A DNA stretch of 64,000 nt, taken from NCBI RefSeq assembly GCF_001039355.2, contig NW_019775480.1, forward strand, positions 373,314 through 437,313, read 5' to 3'. Under the pieces are notes generated by a model. The model ran no database searches. It saw only the letters and a program-made list of their open reading frames with translations, and was not told where the DNA came from. A program made the translations under genes and the position numbers. This stretch comes from Lingula anatina (Eukaryota; Brachiopoda; Lingulata; Lingulida; Lingulidae). How positions within the stretch are numbered: the stretch's first letter is position 1; every line of letters begins with the position of its first letter. Shown piece after piece: positions 12,001-46,103 of the stretch.

Positions 12001-15000
12001 TTTTTTTAATTGGTAAATCTCATAGCCGTGTGGATTACACACTTAAGAATAAATTGGGTCTCATGTCTGCAACTGGATTTGGATTTCTTTACCACACAAA
12101 GCACTTCCACAGCCCACCTCTAAAATTTACTATGATAGTACAAATATTCTAAATTAACGCAACGTCAAACAAAAATCCCAAATGAAATCAAACTCCCTAA
12201 ATCAAACAATTACTTCAATTGTCAACTTCTCAATTACTACGGCTTATCCCCCAATAAACTTGCCATCTGCATGCAACATTGCATGTTGGAGGTCAGCTTA
12301 ATCTTCTTATGAGAAATAATTACTGCAGCAGGTAAAACTGTCATTTGCCACAGGTGACTGGGTACAAGGTCGTCTACGTCCGGGGAACACTGCTGCATGC
12401 TGTCAGTGAAGGAGAACCGTCCTTTTGAGAAGTGGGATAGATTACAAAGACATTGTTGACCTTGTAACATAGAAGTATATTGATGAATTTTTTTTATTTA
12501 GTTGTTATGAATAACCACCACACCAGAAAATGCTTAGATGTCCATTTAGTGCTTGTCCAACCTTAATTTGCTACTGGGCAGAATACACACGCTTCTCAAG
12601 GACTCCTTACATCAGGTTCAACTTAAACCTGGAACATTAGTCTTTATATCAAATAACTGAAGAAATGATCTGAAATATCTAAGAATTTTAAAGCTCTTGC
12701 AAAAGAACCAGCCCTATGCGACTGAAATAATCAAATCTGACGATTTCCATTAGGACAATAATGATGTACTTTCAGCCATGGTTCTTATGCAAGATTATTT
12801 CTGTGATCACTCAGTTGAGGATGTACATGTTATAGCTATGAGGAAGATCTTGTTCAACTCCGATGTTCTTAATTTTGCTTGACATGATGCAATCAACATT
12901 TCCATTGTGGCATTAATATGTTTGAAAAGATCTGGTGAAAATCCTAACTTTTTGTGAAAGCAGCTAGTGGACCTTTTGGATTTAATAAATTTCTTTTCAA
13001 ATTATATCTATGTTTAGGAAGAGTGAACAAATCAGGGAATGAATTGTTTAATTTACACATCCTACATTTCAAATACGTCAAACATATTTTATTAAGCATG
13101 TCCATAAATAATGCAGTTTTGTTTTATACCATATTAGTTAACGAAGCAGAAATGAATACAAATGTGCATAATAAGTCACATCCCAATCTGTTCACTGTGA
13201 CAGCTGTTCAGGACTTTCATTGTATACTTCATTTACATTGAAATGAGCAGGATTCTATGTAGCTCAATTTTCATGATAATTCACATATCGATAACACGGC
13301 AACAATTAAGCCCAACAGAGTCCTGTTCATATCTTCAGAAGATTTATTCTATGATAGGTCTGACATGTAAAAGTACAAATATTGCGATACAACCAAACTA
13401 CATAGGAAAGGACAATCAACAAACAGCTGATTATGTTATTGTGTATATGATTAATTAAGACTTTGGGGTTTCTCGTTACAATAACGTCATATTATGGCAT
13501 CACCCTATATGCATACCTGAATAACATCAAGGGATGATATCTGAGAGATAATGATCACAAAGGACTGTGCTTTGTCAGCCTGAAGCCAGTTAACACTGGC
13601 AAGATATGGCTTATACCATCACTTTGTCTAGCCTTGCCCGACCTTTCCTAGATTTCATGTAGCTCTGCCTATGTAAATTACAACCAAGATATAGCTAAAA
13701 TTTTCAATTAACATCTAATCAAGAACAAACATAGCCTTACAATAAACAGGAATTGTCAATGAATTGAACTGGAATGCTAAGAAAGTGTGAACAATTCAGA
13801 GTAAAACAACTCACTCATGCAACAAAGAGAAGAAAACTGCTAAGAGCATGAATAATATCAATAACTACAATACTCTACAAATATAATAACACTAAAATAC
13901 AATGCTGAACAAAGAAAACAAATTCAACTCAGCAAATTTGGCCTTCAAACATCATAGATTCTAATTCTCAACTGTTCTACAAAGTGTAAATGGTAGATAC
14001 TCAACTGGCCAAGATAAAGCAATGTTGTTTAAAACTAGGATGAACTCCCTAAAATGACGCCATACAATAATTACACAAAAATGTGCCCCACAGTTTTACC
14101 CCACCAAAATCAATTTTTCTTGTCCCCTTTCATCCAATTCGAGTATTTACCATCCAAGCTGGCCAAAGGAAAAAAATTGAAATTGAAGTTAAATGAGATT
14201 ATACTAGATGAAACATTTGTTTAGCCTGCAGAGAAAGCTCACTGCCCCTTCTACTTACTGAGATCCTGATAATGTGAGAATATCCTTTCAGCTTCACACA
14301 ATACAATAACTCTTTACTCTCAAATATTTTGATTATGCTTTTTATACATTTACATGATTTTGCCTTGTATATGAGAAGACTAAACTACAGTGGGTATACC
14401 TATATCAATATCATGGTACAGCCTTTAAAAGCTGAAAATACCATTATATAACAGACACAAATAGTTCATAGAATAACATGTTGGGCCCTCTTCTAGTACC
14501 CAGTTTAGTTTTAACAACAGGTGTAAGAAACATTCATGTGTAATTCATAGATTCTTTTCTCTTGCATCTCAAAAAATTCCAGTAAAACCACTGGGTATTA
14601 AAATCTGCAATATCAGTAGAAAATGTCAAATACTGGCAATTCCAGGTGTACTTGGTGACTAACATGGAAACTGCATCACTAGGTGAGACAGTTCAACTTG
14701 AAGTCGAGTATTCTTGAACAAAACTGCCTATCACACATGTGGAAAGAATTGCCCACTTTCTGCAGTAATGGACAGCTTAAGAAATTTTATCTATGTTCTA
14801 CTATTCTTCACTACTATCTTTGTCCATATTTCCTGGTTTAGAGTGCAAGGTATAAATACTGTATCTAAATGCATGCACTAGCTGACAATTCACTTAAATC
14901 TGTCTAAAATGGGTGTAAATGACAATAGGAATGTTAATTTTTTGGTACATAGTTCACAAAACGACGGGAGACCAACCAATGTAGTCCGTACAGACATTCG

Positions 15001-16691
15001 TTCAACAACAAATAAACATCTCTCATCAACATCTTTACAATGTAACACTGTATATAGGGCAGCATATGTTGGTATCAAAAGTGGCTTTGCATCACATCAG
15101 TTCATATTTGGCATTCTTGGGTTTTTTTAATGTCTATAATATATATACAAGTCTCAACAGTTCCAACAACTTGTGCGAAATATGTACCTTACCAACGTAC
15201 ATATTTGTTCCATAATATGCATGTCAATGGAAGAACTAGGAAACGCTGCTACTGCTGCAGAACAAATTATTCGTTGCTTGAAACCTTCTTGCCTTATACT
15301 GCAATTCAGCACATCAGCAGCCATATCATTGGTTGCTATGGTTACAAAATTAAGTAGTCGTCCACTTTGCCAAAGGTTTGTTTGGCAAACTTGGTTCACT
15401 TCTTGGAGATAGGTGATCGTACAACAAACTATCCCTCAAAAATTACCAAGAGTTTTAATACAGGGTTACCATGGCAATGAGAACGATGGTTCCCAGAGCT
15501 TCTTTTAATAACACTTCATTACCATGGTAACCCCAAATGTGTCCATCCATCACATGCAAATTTAAAACTTCCCTACACTGGAACTGAAAATACTGAATAC
15601 TACTTAATGTTATTATGCTGCTGTCACTCAGAGGCATTCTTCTGCTCTTTTCCATGTCCTGGACCCAAACATAAACTTGGTCTCACGCGAATGTTCAAGA
15701 GAGAATAAAGGAAGCAAAAGGAAAAAAAAAATTGTCAACTATTCTGCAATTACTGGGTAGAAGCAGCAAACCAAAGAAGTGTGGTGGCAGTTAGTATGTC
15801 AATACTGGTGTGGTGGTTCAACTCAATGTGGGATCAATAAATAGGAAAAGAAAATATAACAAGAAAATCAGGCAGTAATAAATGATGATGTTATAATGAA
15901 TAGAATAAATAATGAAACAATATGCAAATAAGTATAAAATAATAAGTAAACAAACACAGCAACAAAAGTGTACAGACAAATAAAACTTTAATTGCCTTTG
16001 ATAAGTAGGGTGTGAAAACAAAAGATTGCCACGATCCACAATTTTTTTCCGACTTGTCGGAAATAACTTAAGTATATAATACTGGGAACAGACGAAATTT
16101 TCTAATCTACTAATGTAGAATGCCTCTAGACAGCTGTCAACATGAACAACAAGTAAAACACTGTCTAAAAGTCAGACACGTCTAAGAAGGAAAGCGGGTT
16201 AATGCTGCTTGATAAAGTGTACAACATATACAAAATCCACAGATTGGATTCTAGTTAAATTAGTCCACATTACATGAACAAATAAATTACAGTTTAAATT
16301 ACTCTGTCTTCACTTATATAGAACTGAGTTCATGTTGAACGTTTAAAATTTCTGCAACACAAATAAGATCTTTTACACACATAAGTAAAATGCTCGTTGA
16401 TATTAAATTTTCATGTGTGGATTAAAATCCTTCAGCAGATAAATGAAGTGCCACAGTGTCCTCCTCAATACAGTGCACAGTATTCTGATCTCCATCAACA
16501 GTTTTGAGTGCTTTTTGGCATAATCCTCCCCCCCAAGGGGAATGTCAATAGTCAACAACATGACTAGTCATCAACATGTTCAAAATGAGATTCTTCTCTC
16601 TCATCAGCTAAAGCTCTGTCTTTGATTGTTCTCAGCATAAGAAATGAAATATACATTTATATATAACATATGTATATAAAGTTCTGTCCAC
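12001..16691 (-). other. Probable 3' UTR and downstream flank of the ELAV-family gene
   Basis: This region lies directly 3' of the ELAV stop codon on the minus strand. ELAV-family transcripts often have kilobase-long, U- and A-rich 3' UTRs. Several minus-strand AATAAA hexamers are present (TTTATT on the plus strand near 12494, 13087 and 13340), so the 3' end cannot be fixed by eye. The overlapping small open frames at 14890-15412 on both strands share no motif with known families. Two palindromic X-box-like sites lie at 15465-15531. Confidence 0.4.
15465..15531. promoter_or_regulatory. Pair of RFX X-box-like palindromes
   Basis: GTTACCATGGCAAT at 15465-15478 and ATTACCATGGTAAC at 15518-15531 each match the RFX X-box consensus (GTTGCCATGGCAAC type) with two mismatches. 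A weaker relative, GTTGCTATGGTTAC, is at 15332-15345. RFX factors control ciliary and some neuronal genes in animals. Function here is inference; the two sites could also pair with each other in RNA. Confidence 0.35.
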
Positions 16692-36878
<20,187 letters not shown>

Positions 36879-37071
36879 GGAAACTTAAAAAGCACGTCAA
36901 AAAATAAGCCTGGCTGGCAAAGAAAGCAGTACACAATGGTGTATATGTAGCCACGTGCAGTTCGTGTGCACAGATGTGAGGAGTCTGTCAGAATGACACA
37001 TAAATACAAGCCAAGGGAGCTCAAATAACCTTGCCTGCTTCTTTGTTTGAGAAGTGGAAACCCTGAATTAA

Positions 37072-37103
37072 CCAATCAGCAGCCATCTTTTCATACCCGC
37101 CCC
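37072..37103 (-). promoter_or_regulatory. Candidate ELAV promoter elements (GC box, YY1-like site, CCAAT box)
   Basis: On the minus strand, GGGGCGGG (37096-37103), AAGATGGC (YY1-like, 37082-37089) and ATTGG (inverted CCAAT, 37072-37076) occur in 32 bp, about 200 bp upstream of the candidate start exon. Their spacing and order are typical of a vertebrate or invertebrate promoter; activity is inferred. Confidence 0.4.
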
Positions 37104-39286
37104 TTTGACAACAATCTCAGGAGGTTTAGAAATGAGCCATCATGTCAGAACAAAAGGGGGAGACAGACTGTCAGCAATTTTAAAGCATTCAGCTTAACCA
37201 TGACATTGTGAGTGAAGAACAAAACTTTGAAATGCGGCAAATTTTCTATCAGTTCAATTGACCACGCTGCTTCATTTGTTTTGAGAATAGATGTAGTTTG
37301 ATGACAAAACAGATCAATAAGCCCACAAATGTAAACTCCATAATGAGCCTGCCTTCTGATCGATCATGGGGCAACTTTGACCAGAGTTAGTCAATTTTCC
37401 TCTCTTTCTTTCACACGGAATAATGTTTAGACAGTAGAATGACAACTAGGACTTATGGGCAACTCTCACACCAAGTTCCCTTGCATACAGCACCAAAGAG
37501 GTTTTATTCCTCTGCAGCAGAACTATTGATCATTATTGATTATAAAGCTCTCCTTCAGCAAAAACACTATTTCTGGGATTTTGGTAATGAATACAGAAAA
37601 TTGCAAATTTATCTGCGGGTTGCAGGCAGACCAGAGGAGAAGTCATCAATTTCTTTTCTTTAAATCCCAAAAGGGCCATTCAATGCCCTTGAGAACAGTC
37701 AATGAAATGTCAAAACCACGCCAACTGCCAGACCAAATGGGAAAACAATTTCCAGGAGAGTCAGGCCTACTTTTTGAAACAACAAACTGTAATTTCTGGC
37801 TGATGGCTTACATCAACTACATGATATTGTGTTTTCATTCTCTCAACATTATCTGAAATTTTCTTCATGTCCAAACTTCTCCCAAGAGCATCTGATATGG
37901 AATCTTCATTACCAACAGTCTTATGTCGGTGAGCTCCATAGGCTGTGTAGCGTGGTCTGTTATTAAAGTACTAGGTTGCTCTTGCTCAGAGTTCTCGCTG
38001 CAAAAGTTTTTCAATTTCTTGTTTATAGTGTATGAATTTGACATCATATATTTAAGTATTTAAAACTATTCATTAAACTCAATCTCAGTATGCAAAACAG
38101 ACATTTTTAAATAAACCATCTTAAATCCAGTTTACCCTATCATTTAGGTAGAAAAATGTATTGTTCTTGAGGAAACAATGTAACTTCAAATTATACTGTC
38201 CCTTCAACAAATATTAAAATTAATTTAATTATTAATTACAAATGTAAAAATATCCTCAATATTTGGATTTCCTTTCTCAAAACAGATATTTGGTTTTTCA
38301 ATGTAACTCCCAAACTCCCTCTATACGATTCTTTTCTTTTTTCCAACCTTGCACCTGACAATTAATTGTATAGAGCACTCAGATTAAATGTGGAAAACTA
38401 CTGTGTCAGTGCACTAACCTAAGATGAGATATTAATGCTGTCAGGACAAGACAGACCTGTGTTAACAATAATGTAAATTGTTGACATGTCTGTGGATGTA
38501 CTGACTTTCCACTTTGTAATAAAAATAAAAATACATTCTAGGAGAACAATTTCATTTGTCAATTTTCATATTTAGACACTATGCTGCCCAAGCTGTAGGC
38601 CTTGGCTGATTGTCCACATGTCAACCAGTGCAAAAAATTGTAGTGGCAATACTGTTAATCATATTAATGAAGGATTTGTAGCACCTACTTTCAAAATTGT
38701 AATTTACCAATCCCCACAACATAAACATAAATGGCAAAAACTACAATTTGGAGTTAAAAATTAAACATTCATTGGAGAAATTTCAAGCCTTTGGAAATGC
38801 TAAATGCACTGCTTTAAAATGTCAGTCGATACTATTTTACAAAATTATAATTTGTATCAGTTTTTCAGTAAATTAGTAATAAACAACATTCAAGACGCAC
38901 TCCTATTTCATTTCAAATATTATAATTCATGAATGGATGAGATATTACAGGTATAATATACTTCCATTTGTCCGTCAGGTATAACGCACATGTTGAAGGG
39001 TGTGTGTATCCGTTTACCGCGGCACGAGCGAGCTGTCAAAACAGCGTACTGTTAACAAAAGCCGTACGAAGGCGGTCCCTCCGTCTAACAGACCCGAGTA
39101 CCAATTTTTGACCACGTGAATGAAAGCACTAATCTTTTCAAATGCTGCGTGGTTTAAAACTTCACAAATATGGGTTCAATCTAAGCGACACACATCTGCC
39201 CACTTGTAACTCAATGTGACAGCAAAAAATCGAATTTTATATAATGTAACGTATACTATAATTTCTGAAAACACGTGTCAACTTAC
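37104..39286. other. Upstream ELAV region without a recognised exon
   Basis: If the 39287 exon is used, this is part of the first intron. Open frames at 37439-37856 and 37865-38047 have no family motifs. Confidence 0.4.
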
Positions 39287-39720
39287 CTGTTAGAAAAATG
39301 AGCAAATTATTCCCTTAATCTAGATGCAGTAAAAACGGAACACAGGCCAATTAACTGCGACGTCAAACTGAGTCTTTTATGTTCAATTTTCTCTAATTTC
39401 GTTGCTACCGCAAGGTGACTTTTCCAGACTGCGTGTCTCGAATGCTGGACGCGAGGATTCCGGACGTCCCAGGATATACTCAGAAAAAGTCTACGTTAAC
39501 AGACTAACTAAAACCCGGGTTAGGCAAATACTCACAAGAAAACTTTAAACATTAACGCCAAAAATAAGAAAAAGAAGAAAACTGCGACAAATAAATTACT
39601 TCGAAGTCCTACAACCAGAAATCAATGTTCTCGCTCCTCGTGCATGGAACCAAATAGCACAAGCACCTGCTGACCGAAGTTCATTTACTATGAATCACTC
39701 CGCACAACGAATGTTGGGCT
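39287..39720 (-). other. Candidate alternative 5' UTR exon of the ELAV gene
   Basis: The minus strand has a perfect donor, TCTAACAG|GTAAGT, at 39287. Upstream it is unusually CpG-rich for the window (39400-39490) and carries a YY1-like CAAGATGG near 39725. There is no long open frame in phase with the ELAV exon, so translation would start at the internal Met of the RRM1 exon. The 5' limit is a guess. The exon could belong to another transcript. Confidence 0.35.
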
Positions 39721-41774
39721 TCCATCTTGAACAACACAAAATACGTTCAATTCGATGCAATACAGCATATTTTATTAGCAAATTGATAAACAATTAAAAA
39801 TCAAAAAAGACAATGTTGCATTAATCTCATTGCAAAAGACAGAGCACTAACTCTGGCACTACCTCTCTGGGTGGAATGAAACTGCGACATGCGGTGAATT
39901 TGACACATCGGCGGGAAGATTTCTTATATATTGAGGGGCATCCGTGCGATAGGTTTCTTGCATGTCATGATAAAAGCACCCCGATTATTCTTGTTGTCCC
40001 AACGGATTTGCAAGATCGTAGCCTTTTTCTCCACTTTTTATTTTGTGCATGGCGCAAGGGCTGTCACGATCGCTGGGTCATCACCACTACTACTAGTGTA
40101 GTTAGCATTTATCTCGGGCTGGTCGCCCAACACTAGTCATTCTACGACACATGTGACATTCCCGTGAAACGTTACGTAATACAATGTGACATAGGACCCT
40201 TTCTGACTGGCTGTAAAGACAAAGGACCAAAACACTTGACATATTTGGGGAGGTAAAGCGGGCACTGGCTTATTCAACATGAGAAAATTTTTCTAATAGT
40301 GTGTTGGGCGTCAACTTGTTTCCCCTAGATCTAGGTAACTGTTTTGGGGGAAAATGGGAGAGCGAGGTAACAAACCCCACGGTGAAAAGACATGTAACCT
40401 AAGGAGAAAAATTAAATCGTTTATGGGTGTCGGAGGACGGTGGGAGGGGGGGGGGGTAACCATTCAAAAAAAGAAAATAGACCTTGCGACGCGGAGACGT
40501 TGGGGAGAGGGTCCTCTTATAGCCACCCACTCTTGCTTCCAGCATTATATATAGATGACTGACGTGGTGGGAAAAGGGGGTGGAAGACTAATTCAGTGCA
40601 CCAACCCTGACCCCTATAACCATGAAAGGGGACAATAATATTTTATATTTGATAAAATTTTAGGTAACAGTTTGTCAAATTATTTCGTGAGATTCTATGA
40701 AAAAACGGAAATATATGTCGTCCTCAACATTTATATTACACCATTTTCTAACTATTATTTTCAAGTCTGAAACTCAAAATTAGTTTTTAAAATGAACGTT
40801 TTCATTTGGTTTTGCCAGAATGGATTTTTACGTACATTCTGTGTACTTTCAGTTAGTGTAAAAAAATACTGGTACGCATTTTTTCAGCAGTCGATTTTTA
40901 AATTGCAAGGGGCTTTGTATGGCATTGAGAAATTAATGCACACAAATGAAATTAAAACAAAAGCAATGGCAGGTAGAAGAGATTTTAACACTTGTCATAG
41001 AGCGCACAAGATGGGTAGGTCCCAATCCTCCTTAGTATTGTAGTTTTTTCTCAGAAAATGATTAAAAATTATTTATTACCGCCTATAGTGACACACTTCA
41101 TAGACATTACCAAAAATGCTAACTTTAATATTGACTACAGTATAAAATGTGCAAAACAGCTATAAAACAGAACTGAATGTTCCATAGTCAGACTTTGTGA
41201 AATATTCTCGAGTAAGTTCGTTGGGAACAAAATGTTGGATGTTTAAAATATAGGATTGGAAGTGAATGAAAATAAAAAAAAATTCACTGAAATTTAAATA
41301 CTGTCTTTTCACCAATGTTGCTGTTTCTACATTTTTGACAATTTCTGTACCTTGATAGCAAAATTAGTTTCGACGACGAATTGCAGAAGAGGTTTCATGA
41401 TAGAGAACTATTGATTGTGTCAGCTGCGACTTAAAGCTAGTGACATTTATAAATAACAACCAGACACAATGACGGCGGAGGTGGCATTTGACCAAAACGT
41501 CAGAATTCAACCAAAGACAAAGGCTTCGAAATTAACATTCACAGATACCATTAAGGATTTTTTGTTGTGTTTTAATTTTTTCAACAGCGACAAGCAAGTG
41601 CGGAAAAGTGGATTTATTTATAATTCAATTATCAAGCAAACATGGAATTCAAATAATTGAAAAAAGAAATGACACGACACGAAAAGATTATTTTTATCGA
41701 GTTAAACATTACTCTTTTAACTTTATATTTACTTTTACCTCCCCAACCACCCTTACAACGCCAGCGAAGTCTTC
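39721..41774. other. Divergent intergenic interval between ELAV and CCP6
   Basis: CpG dinucleotides are more frequent than in flanking sequence around 39000-40100. A short G run lies at 40446-40456. The plus-strand frames at 39876-40136 and 41469-41943 show no recognisable domain and are not called. Confidence 0.4.
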
Positions 41775-41845
41775 GTATATATCTCGTTCCGCATTTTTAC
41801 CAATCCTTATTTTATTGTTAATCCAACTTAGAACCAAGATGGCGG
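41775..41845 (+). promoter_or_regulatory. Candidate CCP6 core promoter and YY1-like start element
   Basis: GTATATAT lies at 41775-41782. AAGATGGCGG (41836-41845), the YY1 consensus common at housekeeping gene starts, overlaps the start codon. Transcription start is not determined. Confidence 0.3.
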
Positions 41846-41863
41846 ACAAGAAACCCGACTCAG
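41839..41863 (+). CDS. AGBL4: CCP6 exon 1 (start)
   Basis: Encodes MADKKPDS and the first base of a Gly codon before GACTCAG|GTTTGT. The short acidic N-terminus resembles that of other CCP6 proteins. Confidence 0.9.
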
Positions 41864-44800
41864 GTTTGTTTATGGTTGTTAAGTGGAATTTCCTGTCAGT
41901 TTTCTCACTATACAGTTCAAATGGACAATATATATTGATGTGAAATGTTATGTTAAAGGGATTTATTTGCAATTCTGCTATGCATAATATGCACACGCTT
42001 GAAAAGACGGGAAAGGACTCTACTTGACAAATTATAAGTAACGTAATACAACTTACAAGTAAGCTCACAAGCATCTGTCTGTGCTAGATGATGTCAGTTC
42101 TGCTGTGACTATAAGAGTTCGAATCGAAATGTTTTCTATCTTTTATATGGATTTTGAAGCCTTGTCAATTGCCCTTTACTTCCAAATGAGAGAGGGAGTT
42201 TACAACTAACACTACAGCATTATGATACAGTACAACGTGAACTTGTGTCACAATCCAATCGACTGTTTTTATAGAAGTGAGCCCACAATATACGAGCAAT
42301 CAATGAACACAAAATGCCGAATTTAAGTGATCTATGAATGTTTTTTTTAATATACGATAATTACCGATTGAAAATTGGGTCCTTCATATAACCAGTACAA
42401 CAATGGAATAATGTCCTCAAAATTATACCTTTTTGGTCATCACATAATCAGAATTGTATTTTGAGCTTCCAATAATTATTTTGGTGTCCTTTTTGAAAAT
42501 GATTTTTAACTAAATTTAATTATATTTAGCAATTATCAGTAAAATTCATGTGAGACTATTTAGGCAACATGCATATTTTGGAAGTTCATATGTACATACC
42601 GGGTATCACTTAAATGACTTTTTAAAATTCACCTGCAGATAAATAACTGGTGATGGACTGGCCCTTTAACAAAACATTGCTCTTTCAAGCATGGAGCCTA
42701 TTTGTTATTATAAACCTGCCATTAATATATATTTAGGAAGTGATTCTGAAAGTGCAGATGAACCAGTGGTCGGCAATGTGAACAAGTTTGCAGTTGTACC
42801 ACCAGGTTACTCAGGAAGACCTAAAAAGGGACACCTCATTTTTGATGCATGTTTTGAAAGTGGTAAGAAATTGTGTTTACCCCTTGGTATAGAATATGCA
42901 CTAATGTCTAAATTTAGAATTGTTGCTTAGATAATATTGGAACTTATATGAAAAAACAGGCTTTACTGTTACTGGATCCTACCCCTACATGGTAAACACA
43001 GGGAAGTAACTTGAAACTGCAACCTGAAACATACATTTTTGCATACACGTAGCTTCATTACCAAGTTAAGCAAATGTTGGTACCTTGTCTACCATTTAAA
43101 GTTTGTGCCATAATACTTTGATTGGATCATTTTGATTAAAGATAAGGTGATTTCATCATTGATCTCATATAAAAATAATGATTTATTTAGACCAAAATTA
43201 TTTATGTTATAGCTTTAAAATGTGTGTGTTTTATCTTTGTTTACTATTAGGCAACCTTGGAAGAGTGGACTTCATCACAGATTATGAATATGATCTGTTC
43301 ATCAGGCCAGACACCTGTAACCCCAGGTTCAGGGTCTGGTTTAATTTCACAGTTGAAAATGTGAAGGCAGACCAGGTCAGATTGTGCAGCTAGAATGATA
43401 TTGGCAACTGTACAAAAAATGAATCACACACTAGTAATGTGTGTATCTTTGGCCTTCTTCACATAGAGCTGTAAAGTTTTCTGTATTTGGACTGGTTGGG
43501 GGTATCATAAGGTGACACTTCCAGGTTACTAAGTTTTCAATTTCTCCAACTGGTCAATACTGAAAACTGTACTGCTTGCTAGGGGCCATAAAAAACCATC
43601 ATTTTTAATTTTTACATAGCTAAATAAACTCCAAGTTAACACTTACGTATATCCATTATTTTATATGCATACCTATCATGAAATTGATGAATATCATTTA
43701 TTTATTTATCATTTACGTCCTGTGTGACTTTTTTCTAAATATTCCAGAGAGTTATTTTCAACATAGTCAACTTTAGTAAGACTAAGTCACTGTACAGGGA
43801 AGGTATGACTCCACTGGTTAAATCTACAAGTAGGCCAAAGTGGTAAGCTTAATTCTATATGGTTTGACTAATTTTTTTTTTTTTTTTTTTTTTTTAAACA
43901 ATTAAATATTCATACTTGTTAATGTAAAAATTATAATAATAAATAATAATAATTTTATAGTTTCAGAAATTCAGGTTTCCCTTTTTGAGATGTGGAATGC
44001 AGATGAAATAAAATATTATTCACCTGAGCTTTTTTAAACTTTATTCAGGGTGCGGATACCAACAAAGCATGTGTACTACTACCGCTGTCCAGACCACAGG
44101 AAAAACTATGTCATGTCCTTTGCTTTCTGCTTTGACAAAGAGACTGATGTTTACCAGTTTTCTTACTGTTATCCATATTCTTACACAAGACTACAAAATT
44201 ATTTAGACAATATTGAAAAAAGAAACTTAGATTTTGTTCAGAGGGAACTAGTGGCTTTAAGTGTGGTGAGTTAAATTCCTAATTTGATGCTTTATTTTGT
44301 GCTGTTTAAAATAGTAATTTGATATGTGCTTATGAATTAACATTTGAAGTATGGTGTTTCATTGAAGTAAAGTAATTTCCTATTATATTTAACTTGTTAA
44401 CAAATGCTGCTCTAAGCAAGTAGATGATTAAAAGTACAAGTAAGATTTTGTATATTATGCTTATCTTTTTCCTGAAATTATTTTCCAAGCAACAAAGAAG
44501 ACTTGATCTATTGGTGATCACAAACCCAGAAAATTTGGAGCCAGAGGAGAAACAGAAGGTTGTGTTCCTGACAGCAAGAGTTCACCCTGGAGAGACTCCC
44601 GCATCTTATGTATGTCAAGGTGGGTAGACTTATCCCTGTTTCTGACTATAAAATAAAGTATGCCATGACTGAAGAAAAAATAAGTGCAATTTCAAATTTG
44701 TTTTCCAAAATAACCAAATAAACCTTACTAAAAGGAGTAATATGTATCTTTGCTGAATACTTGGTGATACATTGCTACACCTTATTTATTCTGTTGTATT

Positions 44801-46023
44801 ATTTTATTATCAGAAGTCATATTTGAATCTTATTTCCATTTACTGAATTTTGGAGTACAAAAAGAATGTCATAGTGTCAAAATTAACATTATTTATTCTA
44901 TGATCTATGCCTATAGATAATTGTACAGATATATGTAAAAAATTCAGCATTGCAGGAATGCTCTCATTTTCTATTGTTTACTCAGATTGTTCTCAAACAT
45001 TTTTTTATTCATTTCAGGCATCATTGATTTTTTAATAAGCTCACATCCTATAGCAAAGATTCTTAGAGATCATCTGGTCTTCAAAATTGTACCCATGTTA
45101 AATCCTGATGGGGTTTATCTTGGAAATTACAGGTGAGCACAACATATCAGTTACTGATTTGGAATACATCTGGGTAATAAAATATAGTAGTTAAGTCCTA
45201 CAAGTGGTGCAAGAAAGGATGCTTGTTGCACAACTAGCATAAAAAGAATAAAGTTTTTGTGAACTTATATATTTTTTTATGTTGTAAAAAAATAAAAAGG
45301 CTCTTAAGTTGTTCAATTCATGGAGATTAAGCAGTTATATATAACATGATTAAAGCAATAGTATACATAATGTATTCTTCACATCAGGTGTTCTCTGATG
45401 GGGTTTGATCTAAACAGGCACTGGATGGAGCCATCCCCCTGGGCACACCCCACACTGTATGCCACCAAGAACCTGCTGTTAGAGATGGACAGGAATGAGG
45501 TGAATTAGTCAAAAACCTAGTTTGCTAGTTTTTAAAAAAATTTGACAAAATTTTCTCCTCCCCTTACACATATATTTTGAAAGGCAGTTTTGACACTGAT
45601 TTTTGTATGATCCAGACTGAACAAAGCCTGGGAAGCTTTTACTGAATAAAGGCAATAAAAATCCATCATATGCCTTTTCTGGTTAGATAATTCCCAGAAA
45701 AAGGCAAATTGAATTATTGCAGTAGATGTTCTACAAAACACACATCTGGTATCACCTCAACTTAATCATTCAACTGGAACCTGAATATTTTATCAGAATT
45801 TAGGTGCTGGGAGATAAAGATTTAATTTCAAAGAGTGCAGCTACAAGTATTTGTATTTTCAGGGTTTTTTAAAATATATACTGACAAGGATGTCAGTGGC
45901 AGCCAAGTTTCTTACTTATGGCAACATGAAATTTTCTTCACATGTTACATGAATCTAATATAAGTTATGGGACTGCTTTAATGTAAATCAGTGCAACAAA
46001 GATGCAAGTATGGTCTTTAGAAA

Positions 46024-46103
<80 letters not shown>

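Noticed and set aside
14890-15412. Overlapping open frames on both strands
   Set aside because: Short, no family motif, in the probable ELAV 3' UTR; no splice or start context supports them.
39876-40136. Plus-strand 86-codon frame in the divergent interval
   Set aside because: No recognisable domain or convincing promoter; probably chance in a CpG-richer segment.
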